DNA of 64,000 bases from Cordia subcordata (Eukaryota; Streptophyta; Magnoliopsida; Boraginales; Cordiaceae). This document shows, one piece after another, positions 1 through 11,600 of the stretch. Every line of letters begins with the position of its first letter. Within the stretch, counting starts at the first letter, position 1. The position numbers and the translations under genes were made by a program. The DNA is taken from contig JAPTOF010000024.1 in NCBI GenBank assembly GCA_028554755.1, positions 7,117,001-7,181,000 on the forward strand. Direction: 5' to 3'. The notes under the pieces were generated by a model, which was given only the letters and a program-made list of their open reading frames with translations, ran no database searches and was not told where the DNA came from.

Positions 1-1344
1 CTTTTTTCCGACATTGTCTTCTTCTTTAACATATATGTGTGTGTGTAAGTGTGTGTTCCCGAAGATTCAAATGAACATGGGTTGCAAAAGCATGAGATGG
101 CAATGATACCATCTTGTGGAAATCATGAAGTAAGAGAGTTTAAACATGAGGTGGCAATAATGAAGGACACATAGCATTGGAAACAGGTTGTGTAGCGTAT
201 TGCATGAAGCTGAGGGTGGCAAACGTCAAGGGAATGACAAGAGAGCGTGGAAAGGGTGAGAAACAGTAAGGTGAGAAACAGTAAAAAGTGACTGTGCATG
301 TTGGTTCACAAAGAAGACAAAAGACCATCTAAAAGTGCTACGATGTTCTTCGTAGTTGTTATCATTCTAAAACTACTGTTTCACTATATTTTCTTTGTTG
401 ATGTAGAGCAAAAAGATGAATCCTAAAATTTTTACTTTTGTAAGTCATAATCGAAGTAGACATATCGATAAACGATAGGATATGTGATGAGTTTTTATGA
501 AACTTACGTAAGTCGAATGTTTAATAAAAATTTATGTTCTATTTATCATAAGATTTCTGAAGAAAAGTATTGAGATGGATATTGTACGATGGTGATAATT
601 TACATTCATTGTATTGGAGTTGGGATGAAAACATTATCAAGCATAGCATTGTGAGCAACTGCTAGTAAATAAGAAACAACGTTAAATCAAAGACCTAACT
701 TGTTCTTTTTGTTGATGACTGACAAAAGACAAGAAGAATATGCAAAAATTCTTTGCCATTGAGAAAAATATGAAACAAAGCATTGAGAAATTTGAACTTT
801 CTGACTAGAAACGAGCCCTTTCTTTCTTTTAATTTTTTCTCTTTTTTTTTGTGGCTTCTTTTTTCCTACATTGGCTCCTTCTTCTTTAGCTATACATATA
901 TACACACACACATGTGTGTGTGTGTGTCTGTAATACGTGTATATTTATTCACACACATATACAACGATTCAGATAGACGTGTTGCAAAGGCATGAGATGG
1001 CAATGGCACCATCTTGTGGAAATCATGAAGCAGGAGAGTCAAAACCATGAAGTGGCAAATAATGAAGGACACATGGCATTGGAAAAAAGCTGTATAGTAT
1101 ATTATATGAAGCTGAAGGTGGCAGATGTCAAGGGAATGACAAAAAAGCATGGAAAGGGTGAGAAAGCATGAAAAGTAGCTGTGCATGCTGGTTCACAAAG
1201 AAGACAAAAGACTATAGTTGTGCATGTTGGTTCACAAAGAAGATGAAAGATTATCTAAAAGTGCTACAACGTTGTTCGCAGTTGTTATCATTCTAAGACT
1301 TCTGTGCCGTTGCATTTTTGTCGTTGATGTAGAGCAAAAAGATG
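1..1344. repeat. Decayed direct duplication of a ~0.45-kb non-coding segment
   Basis: Segment 1-418 and segment 858-1344 are copies in the same orientation. Both run from a T-rich stretch (CTTTTTTCC at 1 and 858) through TG/AC microsatellite sequence and CATGAGATGGCAATG, and both end in GTTGATGTAGAGCAAAAAGATG. The second copy has an expanded AC/TG microsatellite near 898-960. It also has an extra internal tandem copy of about 45 bp (1169-1215 and 1216-1260, each containing TTCACAAAGAAGA), where the first copy has one. The left copy is probably cut by the window edge. No coding frame is shared, so the small ORFs here are chance. I do not recognise the family. Confidence 0.8.
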
Positions 1345-2918
1345 GTGCTTCCCTACATTAATACATATTATTTTTTCGATTCTTTCCTTCCCCTTCTAAT
1401 TAACAAATAAATACAATATATATAGACATATAATACACAGATACAAAGTTGGAGCTATCACCGGGCCAGACGTACAACATATAGGCAACCATCATTTCGC
1501 TGAGTCACAAATTAAAGTAGGAGTTGACATAAGCAAAGAGAGAGAAAGGTGGAGGTAGGTGTGCATCATACACTTCGTCGCTAAGATACAAAGCGTCTTC
1601 TGTTAAAAGAGGGGAAAAAAGGCAACAACAGCAAAACAGTGTCTTTTTGCATAAACAGAAGTCCATAAAAAAACTAGCCAAAAACGATGTTGTTTTGTTT
1701 GCACTAGGAGAAAAAAAAAAAAGAAACCAATCAACAAAGCGACATCATTTTATTCATACCAGCATAATGACCAAGTAGCTCGATTGACGCTTATATATAG
1801 TAGTAATATTTGGTAAGATTAATTGAATTTAAAAAGTATATTTTATGTGAAAAACTTCGTTGTTTATCCGAGCTCAAGAAATAAGTATTTTAGATTAAGT
1901 AAGATTTGTAAGAAAATAAAGTAAAATTACAAAATAACTTATTCTCCTTTATCCTCTTACAAATTCTAATTATCATTAAAAAATTTAAAAATTTTAAAAA
2001 TTAAAAATTTTGAAAAGTAAAAAATTTATAAAAGTTTGAAAAATAAATACTTGAAAAAATGAAAAATACATGTGTCACTTTTAGTTTTGACAATTTCTAG
2101 TTAGAAGACATATGTATTCTTACTGGATGGTTAACTTTTCTCTCTCATTTATGTTAAAAAATAAATAAATAAAACTAGTATTAAAATAAAAATTGATATA
2201 TAAGTGAAGTTATGTTATTAGTTATTAAAAAATTGGCAAGAGTATTTTGATTGATGTTAATATTTCATAAAATTAATTACGATGCTTAAACTCAAATCAT
2301 ATCAAAAAACAAGGACATTTTAATTATTGAAATGATTTTTATCCAATTATAACTTGTTAAAATAATTTTACTAAATATATGAAATCAAGTACTACAATCC
2401 AGTTTTACACACACACACACACACAATTTTAATCAAACAAAAAAAGAGTAAATATTTTATGAGCATTTTGTCTTCAATTTCATGCTATCTTGAATGACTA
2501 TTATTTTTCAAACTATTCCATCATACCAAATGGGTATTTTTTTTTCATATTCATTATCATTTTTTCATGTTAGCCCAGAGTTTCATCATGTTTGTTTTCA
2601 CTTTTTCAAAATATTTTTTCAAAAGTTAAAGCTCAAAGTTTTTAAGAGAAAGGAAATGTTGACTAATGAAAAGATCTATTTGTCTTAGAATTTTAATATA
2701 ACATGAAAATGAAAAGATATTTAATTAATCTTTTATTCAAAATTATCTTTTTTTTTACTTTCTTTTCTTTTGTACTTAAAATAAGATTATGGAGTTATTT
2801 TCTTTTCTTTCTCTTTTTAAATTTTCCATTTCATCATGCAAGGAAGCTTGCAAATTGTATACTGTATTGACTTGTTGCGCATACCTACGTGTATCCACCA
2901 TTTCAAAAAAATGATGAG
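1345..2918. other. AT-rich intergenic stretch
   Basis: There is no credible gene here. The stretch holds poly-A/T runs, an AAATTTT-rich segment around 1975-2045 and an (AC)n microsatellite near 2407-2425. The only long frames are low-complexity F/S/K-rich ones. I see no transposon ends that pair. Confidence 0.6.
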
Positions 2919-4726
2919 TAATGTGTTGCATTTTTGTGAGTGTTTGCATTGTTAATTGCTTATATTTAAGAGGTGTTTTGAGCTTTAATAGATGCATTAG
3001 TGTAGTACTTATGGTAGAGATAGGCTTAAGCGAAGTAATTGTACATAGTTGAGTTTAAGAGGTAAACGCTACACTAATTGCTTGTTTTTGATGATTTAGG
3101 TAGTTTCGGGTTTGATGTTGAGCTCACACGATGAAGGGTGATGAAGACTAAAGGTGTATGGGTCGTGGGGAAGAAGTCAGAAGCAAAGAAGATGAAGAAT
3201 AAAGACCCTAAGGTAAACCAGTTGACCCACAAGAGCAGCCGGCTGACCAGCTAGGATAACTGATAATTCCAAAGAAGAAAGGCCCATATCGGTTGACCTG
3301 TCAGCCAATAATTCCAGAGTACTTCAAATTTACCTGGTTGACCCCTCTCCCCCAACACTATTGGCCAACCGGTAGTGACCCTCAAGGCTATAAATAGGGC
3401 CCGTTGTTATCATTTTTCTATCACCACTACTTCACACATCCATCACACATATACACACACAAAACACTACCTTCACCCACCTCGAACACACATATTAACA
3501 CACACACCCACCTAGATCTGAGCTTAGTTTGGAGGATTACAACAACTTTTGGTGAGGATTTGCTCAAGATTGTATAGAAATAAGAAAGGATAGAAGGAGA
3601 GTGCTTTTAACCCTTTTTCATCCTCTTTTATTTTACGCTTGAGTAGATAGACTAGGGTGACTAAACTTGTGTAGTGGGTTGACACTTTGTTCTTATTTTG
3701 AAAAGCTTTATATCATTTCATGTCCATATGTTTGATGTAATGCTTGATGAGTTATATATACATAGGTTGAGTTGTATTTGCTGTAGAACCCTTCTAATCC
3801 TTAGATTATGCACGTCTATGTGTGTGATTATGGATAATATGAAGTGGGTTGGTTCTATTCATGTCTATGTGGGTATGAAACTTACCTTATAGTGAATACA
3901 TGCTCAAATATTGCTACAGGCTGATGCTTAAATGTTTCCAATGGTGTAAATCAAACTTGTTTGTCTTTGTATAGTGGATAGGACATCATATTCACAAAGC
4001 CTTGCCTTAGAACATGTAGGGTTACGCCTATTAGACATCAATTCATTATAATATCCCTAGAACGACAGTGCGCAAATTAGGACTAGCCTAGATCAAGTCC
4101 TTTTTAGCTTCAAATCCAGCTAATAAGAGTTTGAATAGATTTAGTCAACCCTAATAATCCTAGGTTTTAGCTTTAAATCCAACTAACGATTTAGGAGCTG
4201 GGGTAGGTTTGTTTTAGGACACCTAGGTAGCTTTCTAGTCCCTCATATAGCCTTAGGTGCATAAGGATCACACCATAGCTCTAAGTGTGCTCGCTTAAGG
4301 ATGGACTTGGATCGAGCCTTAAGGTGTAGTTAGGATACTAGCTAGTTGCTTAGTATTAAAGCATCACTTAGCAAGCCAATGCCTCGAATCCCATAGTAGA
4401 GGTAGAAAATACCTATTCGCAAGTGTAGGTCACACTATCACTTTCCCATAGGTTTAATCCCCTTAGATTAGCTTAATTCTCACTTTTCCTTTTTAGTATT
4501 TGTAGTATAGTTCTTTTATTTCCCTCTTAGCTCCCTAAAATCCAAAAAAGTACAAAAATGTTTAGGTTATGTTTTCTTTTAGGCATCTTCTAAAACACAC
4601 ACATGCATAGGATTTCTTCTACACATTAGCCTCCTTGTGGTTCGATACCCACACTTGCACATATTATATGGCACTGATCCGTGTGCTTGCGGGTCTTTTA
4701 GGGCTTTTGCACTAGAGGCTACATCA
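2919..4726 (+). mobile_element. Family A LTR-like element, copy A1 (solo LTR), TSD ATGAG
   Basis: The 1808-bp element ends in ACATCA and starts TAATGTGTTG (TGATGTGTTG in its relatives). It is flanked by a perfect 5-bp duplication, ATGAG, at 2914-2918 and 4727-4731. It is the reverse complement of the copies at 23794, 32389 and 55693. Taking orientation from family B, this copy reads in the functional sense on the plus strand. It holds no coding frame and no internal domain, which fits a solo LTR of a gypsy element. Near its end are GGTTCGATACC (4639-4649) and a G-rich CTTGCGGGTC segment shared by all copies. Two copies of the conserved hairpin lie at 4104-4123 and 4167-4186. Confidence 0.85.
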
Positions 4727-5492
4727 ATGAGCGTTCATTATATTGATCATAGATGTTCACCGTAGTTAGGAACTGACCCCATACAAATTTTTAGTTTTCT
4801 TTTATTTTAGTGAGGCGAAACTCTGAACATATATGGTTTCGTCACTCCTAAAAAGTAAAGATGGTTTAAATTGGATCGATGGTTGGGCTTCTTGTTGGAT
4901 TAGGTTATTAATACCTATTCTCACTAATTGCAAAATTTTAAAAATTATTAGAACATTAAACCAACTAGGTAGCGAAAGATAGCAAAAATTACATATTACA
5001 CAATTGATATAGGTTATTTTTATAATGATTTTAGTGGCAAAAACTAATGTCTTAATTGATCTTTTTCATTAGAAGTTTAGTTGATTTCATGGTATTTTGT
5101 CTAATTTTGCATGACAATGGTTTGACATGGTTTTGCGACTTAATTAGATGCTTTTCGTGTGTTCTAGGAATATTTTGATGACATTGAAAATGACAGAGGA
5201 TTTCATGACTAGGCATGAACAAATAGAGCAAGCCATAGAAAGTGCAAAATAGAAGATTTGCTAGACAAAAAGTTTCATGCCGCCCCATGACCGCAAAAAA
5301 ATTCTTGTGGCTAGGCCACGAAGTTGCACCTGTGTGAATTTTTTATGAAAGTTTGGGGAAACTCTATGGAAAACCCCAAATTTGTTTCCTAATTGGTCTT
5401 GAAAACTCTTGAAAGGAAAGAAACAATTATGTAGATGTCTTGAGGAGTAAGAAGAGTCTTTCCTTTTAGAAATCAATTTTTGCAAAAGAAAG
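4727..5492. other. Intergenic stretch between two insertions
   Basis: I see no gene or pairing repeat here. The last five bases (GAAAG, 5488-5492) are the left target-site duplication of the following copia element. Confidence 0.6.
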
Positions 5493-6776
5493 TGTTGGCT
5501 AAATACTAGTTATTAATTTTGATGATGAAAATTTGATATGCATTCATAATTATTTGACTAAAAGCATCTTATGAAGATAAGTGCTTAGATGAATAGGTAG
5601 ATGCTTGAAAGATGGAAGCAGATGAACAAATACGCATTATTTGAAGAAGAAGATGAGAAGACATAAGGAGGAGAACAGACGTCATAAGGGGTGCCTGATG
5701 TTTTTTGCTCTTTTGTGAAATGCCTAAATATTGTATATGTTTGGCTCAAACTTTCATTTTCATAGCTGAAAATTTTTTAAACTCTTGCATATTTGATTTC
5801 ATAAAAGCACAAATGAATTTGAATGCACACGTAGAATAAATATGTGTTTTTGAAGTATTTCAAGTCACAAAAAGTATTTACAAAATGTCTTAAGGTGATT
5901 TGGAGTTATGAAAATTGCACTCAAAGTTTATTTTTGGCTAAGTTTGGCTTTACTTCACTCTCTGGAGTAGCCGGACCCCTCAGCTGGCCGATTGGTTGAC
6001 CAGAGAGGGTCTCCCGGCCAAGATAGAAAGTGAAGGGCAAAGCCGGACCCCCTAGCCGGTCGACCGGCTAAGGTGTCTGGCCTCGGCTGAACGAGTTGAT
6101 ATAATAAATGCACTAGCCATTTATTACCGTTCTGGACAATTTTTTCCTCTTTTCTTCACCTACCAAATCCCTAACACCAAAATCTTTTTAAATACATCTT
6201 CATTATACATTCATATCATTAATTCAAGTGTGCAAATCTCATATCATCATTCAATTAAGCTTTGAGCCATTCTTGCAATATCTTTGAGCTTTCAAGAGCT
6301 TCATTCATTGTAATATCTTCTTTTGAGAAGAAAATTTTCAGATTCTCTATCATTTCTTATTCCTTTGATTATATACACACTTTGAGAGCTAAAAATCTTG
6401 AAATATTCATTCATTAAAGCTTGTAAAGTATGGAAAAATCCTAAAGAGTGGAACTCTTGGATTCTTTGAAGTTAGGCTTCAAAGAGGTGCAAGAAATTGG
6501 TTTTTACTTCACCAAGATTTGAAGAAGCAATTTAGTGAAAGTTGTTGAAGTCCCAAGGGGAGCACCTTGGGCGGTGGATGTAGGCTTGGCCGAACCACCT
6601 TAAATCGTTTGTCACTCTTCTCTCTATACTTTAATTATCTTTATTTGCTTATATTGTTTACATTGTATTTGATATATTGCTTGAAAGACATTGTTAAATT
6701 TATGTGAATTTTTAAAAATGAAAATTAGTAATTATATCTTAATTCACCCTCCCCTCCCAAGATATTTGCACCCACA
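5493..6776 (+). repeat. SIRE-1 5' LTR
   Basis: This 1284-bp LTR matches 15789-21849 once the hAT element is removed, and matches 28275-29586 in reverse. It carries a cluster of GGTCGACC-type palindromes (about 5960-6085), including a perfect 18-bp one at 6053-6070. A stretch reading ATATAATAAATGCAC follows at about 6100. The LTR ends GATATTTGCACCCACA. Confidence 0.93.
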
Positions 6777-6778
6777 AT

Positions 6779-6790
6779 TAGTATTAGAGC
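6779..6790 (+). other. SIRE-1 primer binding site
   Basis: TAGTATTAGAGC lies two bases after the 5' LTR. It differs at two positions from the usual plant copia site complementary to initiator-Met tRNA (TGGTATCAGAGC). Its position and sequence together support the LTR end chosen. Confidence 0.85.
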
Positions 6791-6835
6791 TAGGGTTCTA
6801 CCTATAGTTTAACACCTAATAGAATCTTAGCAAAT

Positions 6836-8500
6836 ATGGAGGGAATTTCTATTAAGCAAGCACCCCTTTTTGATGGAACCAATTATGCATTTTGGAAAAT
6901 GAGAATGAAAGTATTTATATAATCACATGATTATAAAGCTTGGAAAATTATAGAAAATGGACCTACCTTACCTACAAAATTAGAAGGAGATAAAAGAGTG
7001 CCCAAACCCGAAAATGAATGGAATGATAAAGATATTAAACTATTTGAGTTAAATCAAAAAGCATTACATTATCTATTCAATGCTATGAACGCAACCAAAT
7101 TTGCAAGGGTAATAGGGTGCACTTCGGCCAAAGAACTTTGGGACCAATTAGAAGTAACTTATGAAGGAACTAGCCAAGTGAAAGAATCTAGGATTGCTAT
7201 TCTTATATATAGATATGAATTGTTTAAGATGCTTCCAAATGAAAATGTTGAGCAAATGTTTTCTAGATTTGTTGAAATTACTAACTGTTTGAAAGCGCTT
7301 GAAAGCATTATTCTAATGTAGAGAAAGTAAGGAAAGTGCTAAGGAGCTTGCCACCATCAAGGTCACCAAAAGTCATAGCCATCAAGGAAGCAAAGGATTT
7401 AAATACATTGGAGCTCAATAAGTTCATTGGATCACTCATGACTCATGAGCTTGAAATAAAAGACCATGAAGAGGAAGAGAGAAAAGCAAAGAAGTCCATT
7501 GCACTCGTTGCATCAAAATACATATCAAGTGACGATGAGGAAGATGATGAGGACCCGAAAGATGAGGAAATTGCACTTTTTGCCTGGAACTTCAAAAGAT
7601 TCATGAAATTTAGAAAGATGAAGAAAGGGGCATCTTCAAGCAATACAAATTGAAAGAAGAAGGGAAAAGAAGGCAAGGATTTCAAGAGGACAAAAGATGC
7701 AAAAAATGATGAATTGAAATGCTTCAATTGCAATAAGCCGGGACACATAAAAGCAAATTTTCCAAAGCTTTCAAAGAAGAAAGAAGGCAAGGCACTCAAA
7801 GCCACTTGACACACCTCTGAAAGCGAAGATGTGGAAGAGCAACATGAGATAGCCAACTTTTGCCTCATGGTCAATGAGGATGAGGTACTATCTTCACCTT
7901 CTCCATCTATTTATTATTCATCTAGTGAAGAAGAGGAAGAGGAATATAGTGTTGATGAACTAAAAGATGCATTTGCTAAATTACATGATGATCTATCTCT
8001 AGCTTTGGCAAAAAATAAGCGAATGCATAGAAAATTGAAACTTCTTCTTGATGAAAAAGAAATTTTAGAAAAGAAAAATGCATCTCTTATAGAAAAGATG
8101 GAAATCTTGGAAAAAGAAAATGATTCATATGTTGAAGATTTTGTGAAATTTGAGAAAGAGGTTAAAGATTTTAAAAAGAAAAACATGGACTTGAATGGGA
8201 TTATTCAAAAATTTACTAATGGCAAGGAGAATTTTGAAAAACTCCTTGGAAGTAAAAAAATAGCTTTTGATAAGAGCAGAATTGGGTACAAAACAAACAT
8301 TAATCAAAAGTATTTCAAAACCTACTTTGTTAAGGCTTCTACCTCTACATCCTCCTATTCACCAATATCTAATATTACTTGTACATATTATGAAAAGAAA
8401 GGACATGTATCTACTCATTGATACTACAAGAAACTTCATGATAGAGGATCACATGTTCCACATTGGAAAAGACCTCAATGGGTGATCAAAAATAAAAATT
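6836..8500 (+). pseudogene. gag: SIRE-1 gag region, broken
   Basis: This is the capsid/nucleocapsid precursor of a copia element. The ATG at 6836 opens MEGISIKQAPLFDGTNYAFW, a typical UBN2-type gag start. A stop follows about 30 codons later, and frames change near 7320 and 7653. The conserved block around 7080-7320 holds the KELWDQLEVTYEGTS-type motif. A first CCHC knuckle (CFNCNKPGHIKANF, from about 7720) has lost its last Cys to Phe. A long Lys/Glu-rich coiled coil (about 7930-8250) is followed by a second knuckle-like segment (CTYYEKKGHVSTH) whose second Cys is Tyr. The coiled coil before the second knuckle is a feature of Sirevirus gag. The product cannot be made intact. Confidence 0.88.
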
Positions 8501-8600
8501 GAAACTAATGCCATCGATCCAAGTTGTTGGGGACCCCAAAATAAATAATTGCATTAGAATTTTATGTGTGTAGGTATGCAATGAAAACAAAACAAGCAAA

Positions 8601-9804
8601 ATGAAGTGGATCTTGGATAGTGGTTATTCCAAGCATATGACGGGGAACTCTTCACTCTTTTACAAATTAAAAAAGACAAAAGAAGGAGACATTACCTTTG
8701 GCGACAATAGCAAAGGGAAAATAATTGGAAAAGGAAGCATTGGTAATGAAAACTCTCTTGCTATACACAATGTTTTACTAGTAGAAGGCCTAAAATTTAA
8801 TCTACTTAGCATTAGTCAATTGTGTGACAAAGGTCATAAAGTAGTTTTTCAATCCTCTAGTTGCATTGTCTATAAATGTGGAAATGATAATGTATTATTT
8901 GTAGCTAAGAGAAATGAAAATGTCTACACCATTGAAATTGATCAACTTGTATGTCAACATGTTAAATGCTTGTCCGTTGTGCATAATAATGCTTGGTTAT
9001 TGCATTGAAGATTAGGACATGCTAGCATGAGCTTATTGAATGATTTGTCAAAGCACGATCTAGTTAGAGACTTATCAAAGATAAAATTTGAAAAAGACAC
9101 CATTTGTGATGCTTGTCAACTAGGAAAACAACATAAGGCATCCTTCAAATCCCTAAATAAAGTTTCAACAAATAGAGCATTGTTATTACATATGGATTTG
9201 TTTGGACCTATTGATGTGGCTAGCTTAGGAGGTTCTAGATATATATTTGTAGTAGTAGATGATTATACTAGAATTATATGGGTCATGTTTCTTGCGCATA
9301 AAAATGATGCCTTCAATGAATTTGCAAGATTGTGTAGAAAAGTGCAAACTAAGAAAAGCTATTTTATAACTTGCATCCGTAGTGAATATGATACCGAATA
9401 TGTGAACACTCCTTTCATGAACTTTTGTGATGAACATGACATTGAACACAACTTTTTGGAGTGAAGGTATAAATACCGCATGTTATGCACAAAATAGAGT
9501 TTTGATTATACCTATCTTAAATAAAACCCCATATGAATTATGGCATGGTAAAACACCTAAAATATCATACTTCAAAGTGTTTGGTTGTAAATATTTTATC
9601 TTAAATGCTAAGGGCCACTTGAAGAAATTTGATGCTAAATCGGATGAAGGTATATTTTTAGGTTATTCCACAAAAAGCAAAGCATATAGAGAATATAATA
9701 AAAGAACTCTTGTTGTGGAAGATGTAGGATCAATAATATTACATGTAGTCTACCCTAGTCCATATTTTCAAAAATACTACCAAGAAAACATGCGAAGAAA
9801 ATAA
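8601..9804 (+). pseudogene. pol: SIRE-1 protease and integrase, broken
   Basis: The frame from 8601 opens with the aspartic protease motif WILDSGYSKHMTG (D-S-G at 8616-8624). The pre-integrase segment follows, with a TGA at 9006-9008 inside the usual W-H-x-R-L-G-H motif. Next are the zinc-binding CDACQLGKQ and the catalytic core start HMDLFGP. Near 9385 the motif reads IRSEYDTEY, so the second catalytic Asp appears replaced. At about 9460 the reading jumps straight from the CDEHDIEHNF block to the C-terminal INTACYAQNR...KTPYELWHG part. This is a deletion that removes the segment bearing the catalytic Glu of the DDE triad. The C-terminal part runs to the solo LTR insertion at 9725. Confidence 0.9.
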
Positions 9805-11595
9805 AATACCACATAACACACACAAGAACAAGCTTAAGAACATATAGAACATAACTAGTATTTGCAAAATATGTAAAGCTAACCTCTTGAAGTGTAGGGC
9901 CTTTGATGAAACTAAAACCGTCACGAGCTTTGCTCCCGCTCATGAACAAGACCACAAAAAAAATTTTACTATAAGGGTGTCGCAATATGCAACTCCCTAG
10001 CCTTCTTCCCTATGGTTAAAGAGACTTTTCTTGAAAGAATAGCCTCTTGTGTGGGAAGAAACAAAGTAATATGCTCTTGAAAATCTAGAGCAAAAAAAAC
10101 CACACAATAAGTGTGTACTATGTGTTGTAGTATTCTCTTGCCAAAATGGAAGAGATCAACTACAAAATTTTTGGACACTAGAAATGGTTTAAGGTCTTGC
10201 CTATTTATAGAAACATTTTGGCGTCTAAACCTTGTAAACTTTCCATTTGGGAAACTTTTTCCTAATAATAAATGTTTGCCATATGTCATGAAAGTTACTT
10301 GTACAATTTAAAATTTTCTTGTAATAACTTTCTAGCACATGTCTTGGAAGATTGGGCCAAGCCCAACACATAGTCCATAATCCACGTGGAGGCCGAAGCC
10401 CAATAAGAAACCATCCAAGCCCAATTAGATTATCTTGGACTCCAAAGAAAGCCCAAATCCAATTCCAAGCTTTGGCCTAATAAGGCTTACTACCACAATA
10501 TAGAATTTTCTCTTTCAAGATTACTCTCTCAAAGTCATTTCAACTAAGGAAGGGACCAAGAAGACACAATTAACCTTGGCTTCCAAAAATAATAAAAAAA
10601 TGTCCTTGCCCAATCTAGGTGACATAATAATAATTATGTTTAACTCCAATCTATTCCACCATAAGATCAAAGTTGCACTCCAAGAATAATTGCTATTACC
10701 TAAAAGCTTGTCACAAAAGAATGTGAACTTTGTCTTTGACCTACTAAATAATCAACCATAATGCCCTTCTATGTATACCCACAGCTAAGACCGGTCCTTT
10801 GGCCTGTGTACTATCACCTCCTTAGCTGTATCTTTTTTCGTTGGGTTTCTCGTCCTATTGCCAACCATCCTTGGTCATGGAATCTCTTGATCTCGGAAGC
10901 AACCCTCAAGCCATATGACTGATACACCCATAAAGGTAGTATCACTAGATCTAGATTCGAGTGATAAATATGGACAATCCCAAAGAGGGCACATAGATTC
11001 CATATTGCATATGAATGTTCCAATTAATTAGAACTTAGCACTTAATGCACAAGGCTATTGATCCTAATAAAGTAAGACCTCACCCACAGTGAATCAAAGT
11101 ACCAAACCCTAACTTCATTAGTTCATCCACATATGCTCAAGATTAAGAGCAATGATCATTTTGTAGCAGTGAGTATCTTGTTTTCTTTCTTTGATAGCAC
11201 GTCTTTAGAAAACATACTCACAATGGTCCTATCAAATACGTGACACACGTACTATTGAGACAAATCCGAAAAGTCCTCCATTGACCTAGGTAGATCACCC
11301 TCAACGAGGAGACTTGCTCAATATGACCTTATCACAGTAGAGTCCCCAACACTACCATTCGATTACAGACTCAATTTATGACGTGACTAAATCAAAACTT
11401 GGACCTACTGTGCGTCCAGCCTTACTGTGCACCCAAGTCATTAGTTCAAGTCAAGGGACCTTTATACAATTATCAAAAAAACATGCCAGAGATAATATGT
11501 AAGGAACTCATAATGCCATTTAACAAAATGATTATACATTGTTTAACTCCAAAATGTTATATACAAGTGAGCTTTAGGGCATACTAATCCTAACA
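9725..11595 (-). mobile_element. Solo LTR inserted in SIRE-1 pol, TSD GAAGA
   Basis: The 1871-bp insertion starts TGTAGGATC and ends ATCCTAACA. It is flanked by perfect 5-bp duplications GAAGA at 9720-9724 and 11596-11600. Removing it with one TSD copy joins the integrase tail (RTLVVEE) to the linker (SMHVKFDE) in a sensible copia order. There is no coding frame inside. Its reverse strand starts TGTTAGGATTAGTATGCCC, the more usual LTR start, so I read it as minus-oriented. Internal family unknown. Confidence 0.88.
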
Positions 11596-11600
11596 GAAGA

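Noticed and set aside
4639..4649. tRNA gene or SINE suggested by the B-box match
   Set aside because: No A box, no cloverleaf and no terminator at a proper distance.
7443..8307. Long minus-strand Ser/Phe-rich frames
   Set aside because: They mirror the Lys/Glu-rich gag and coiled coil on the plus strand.
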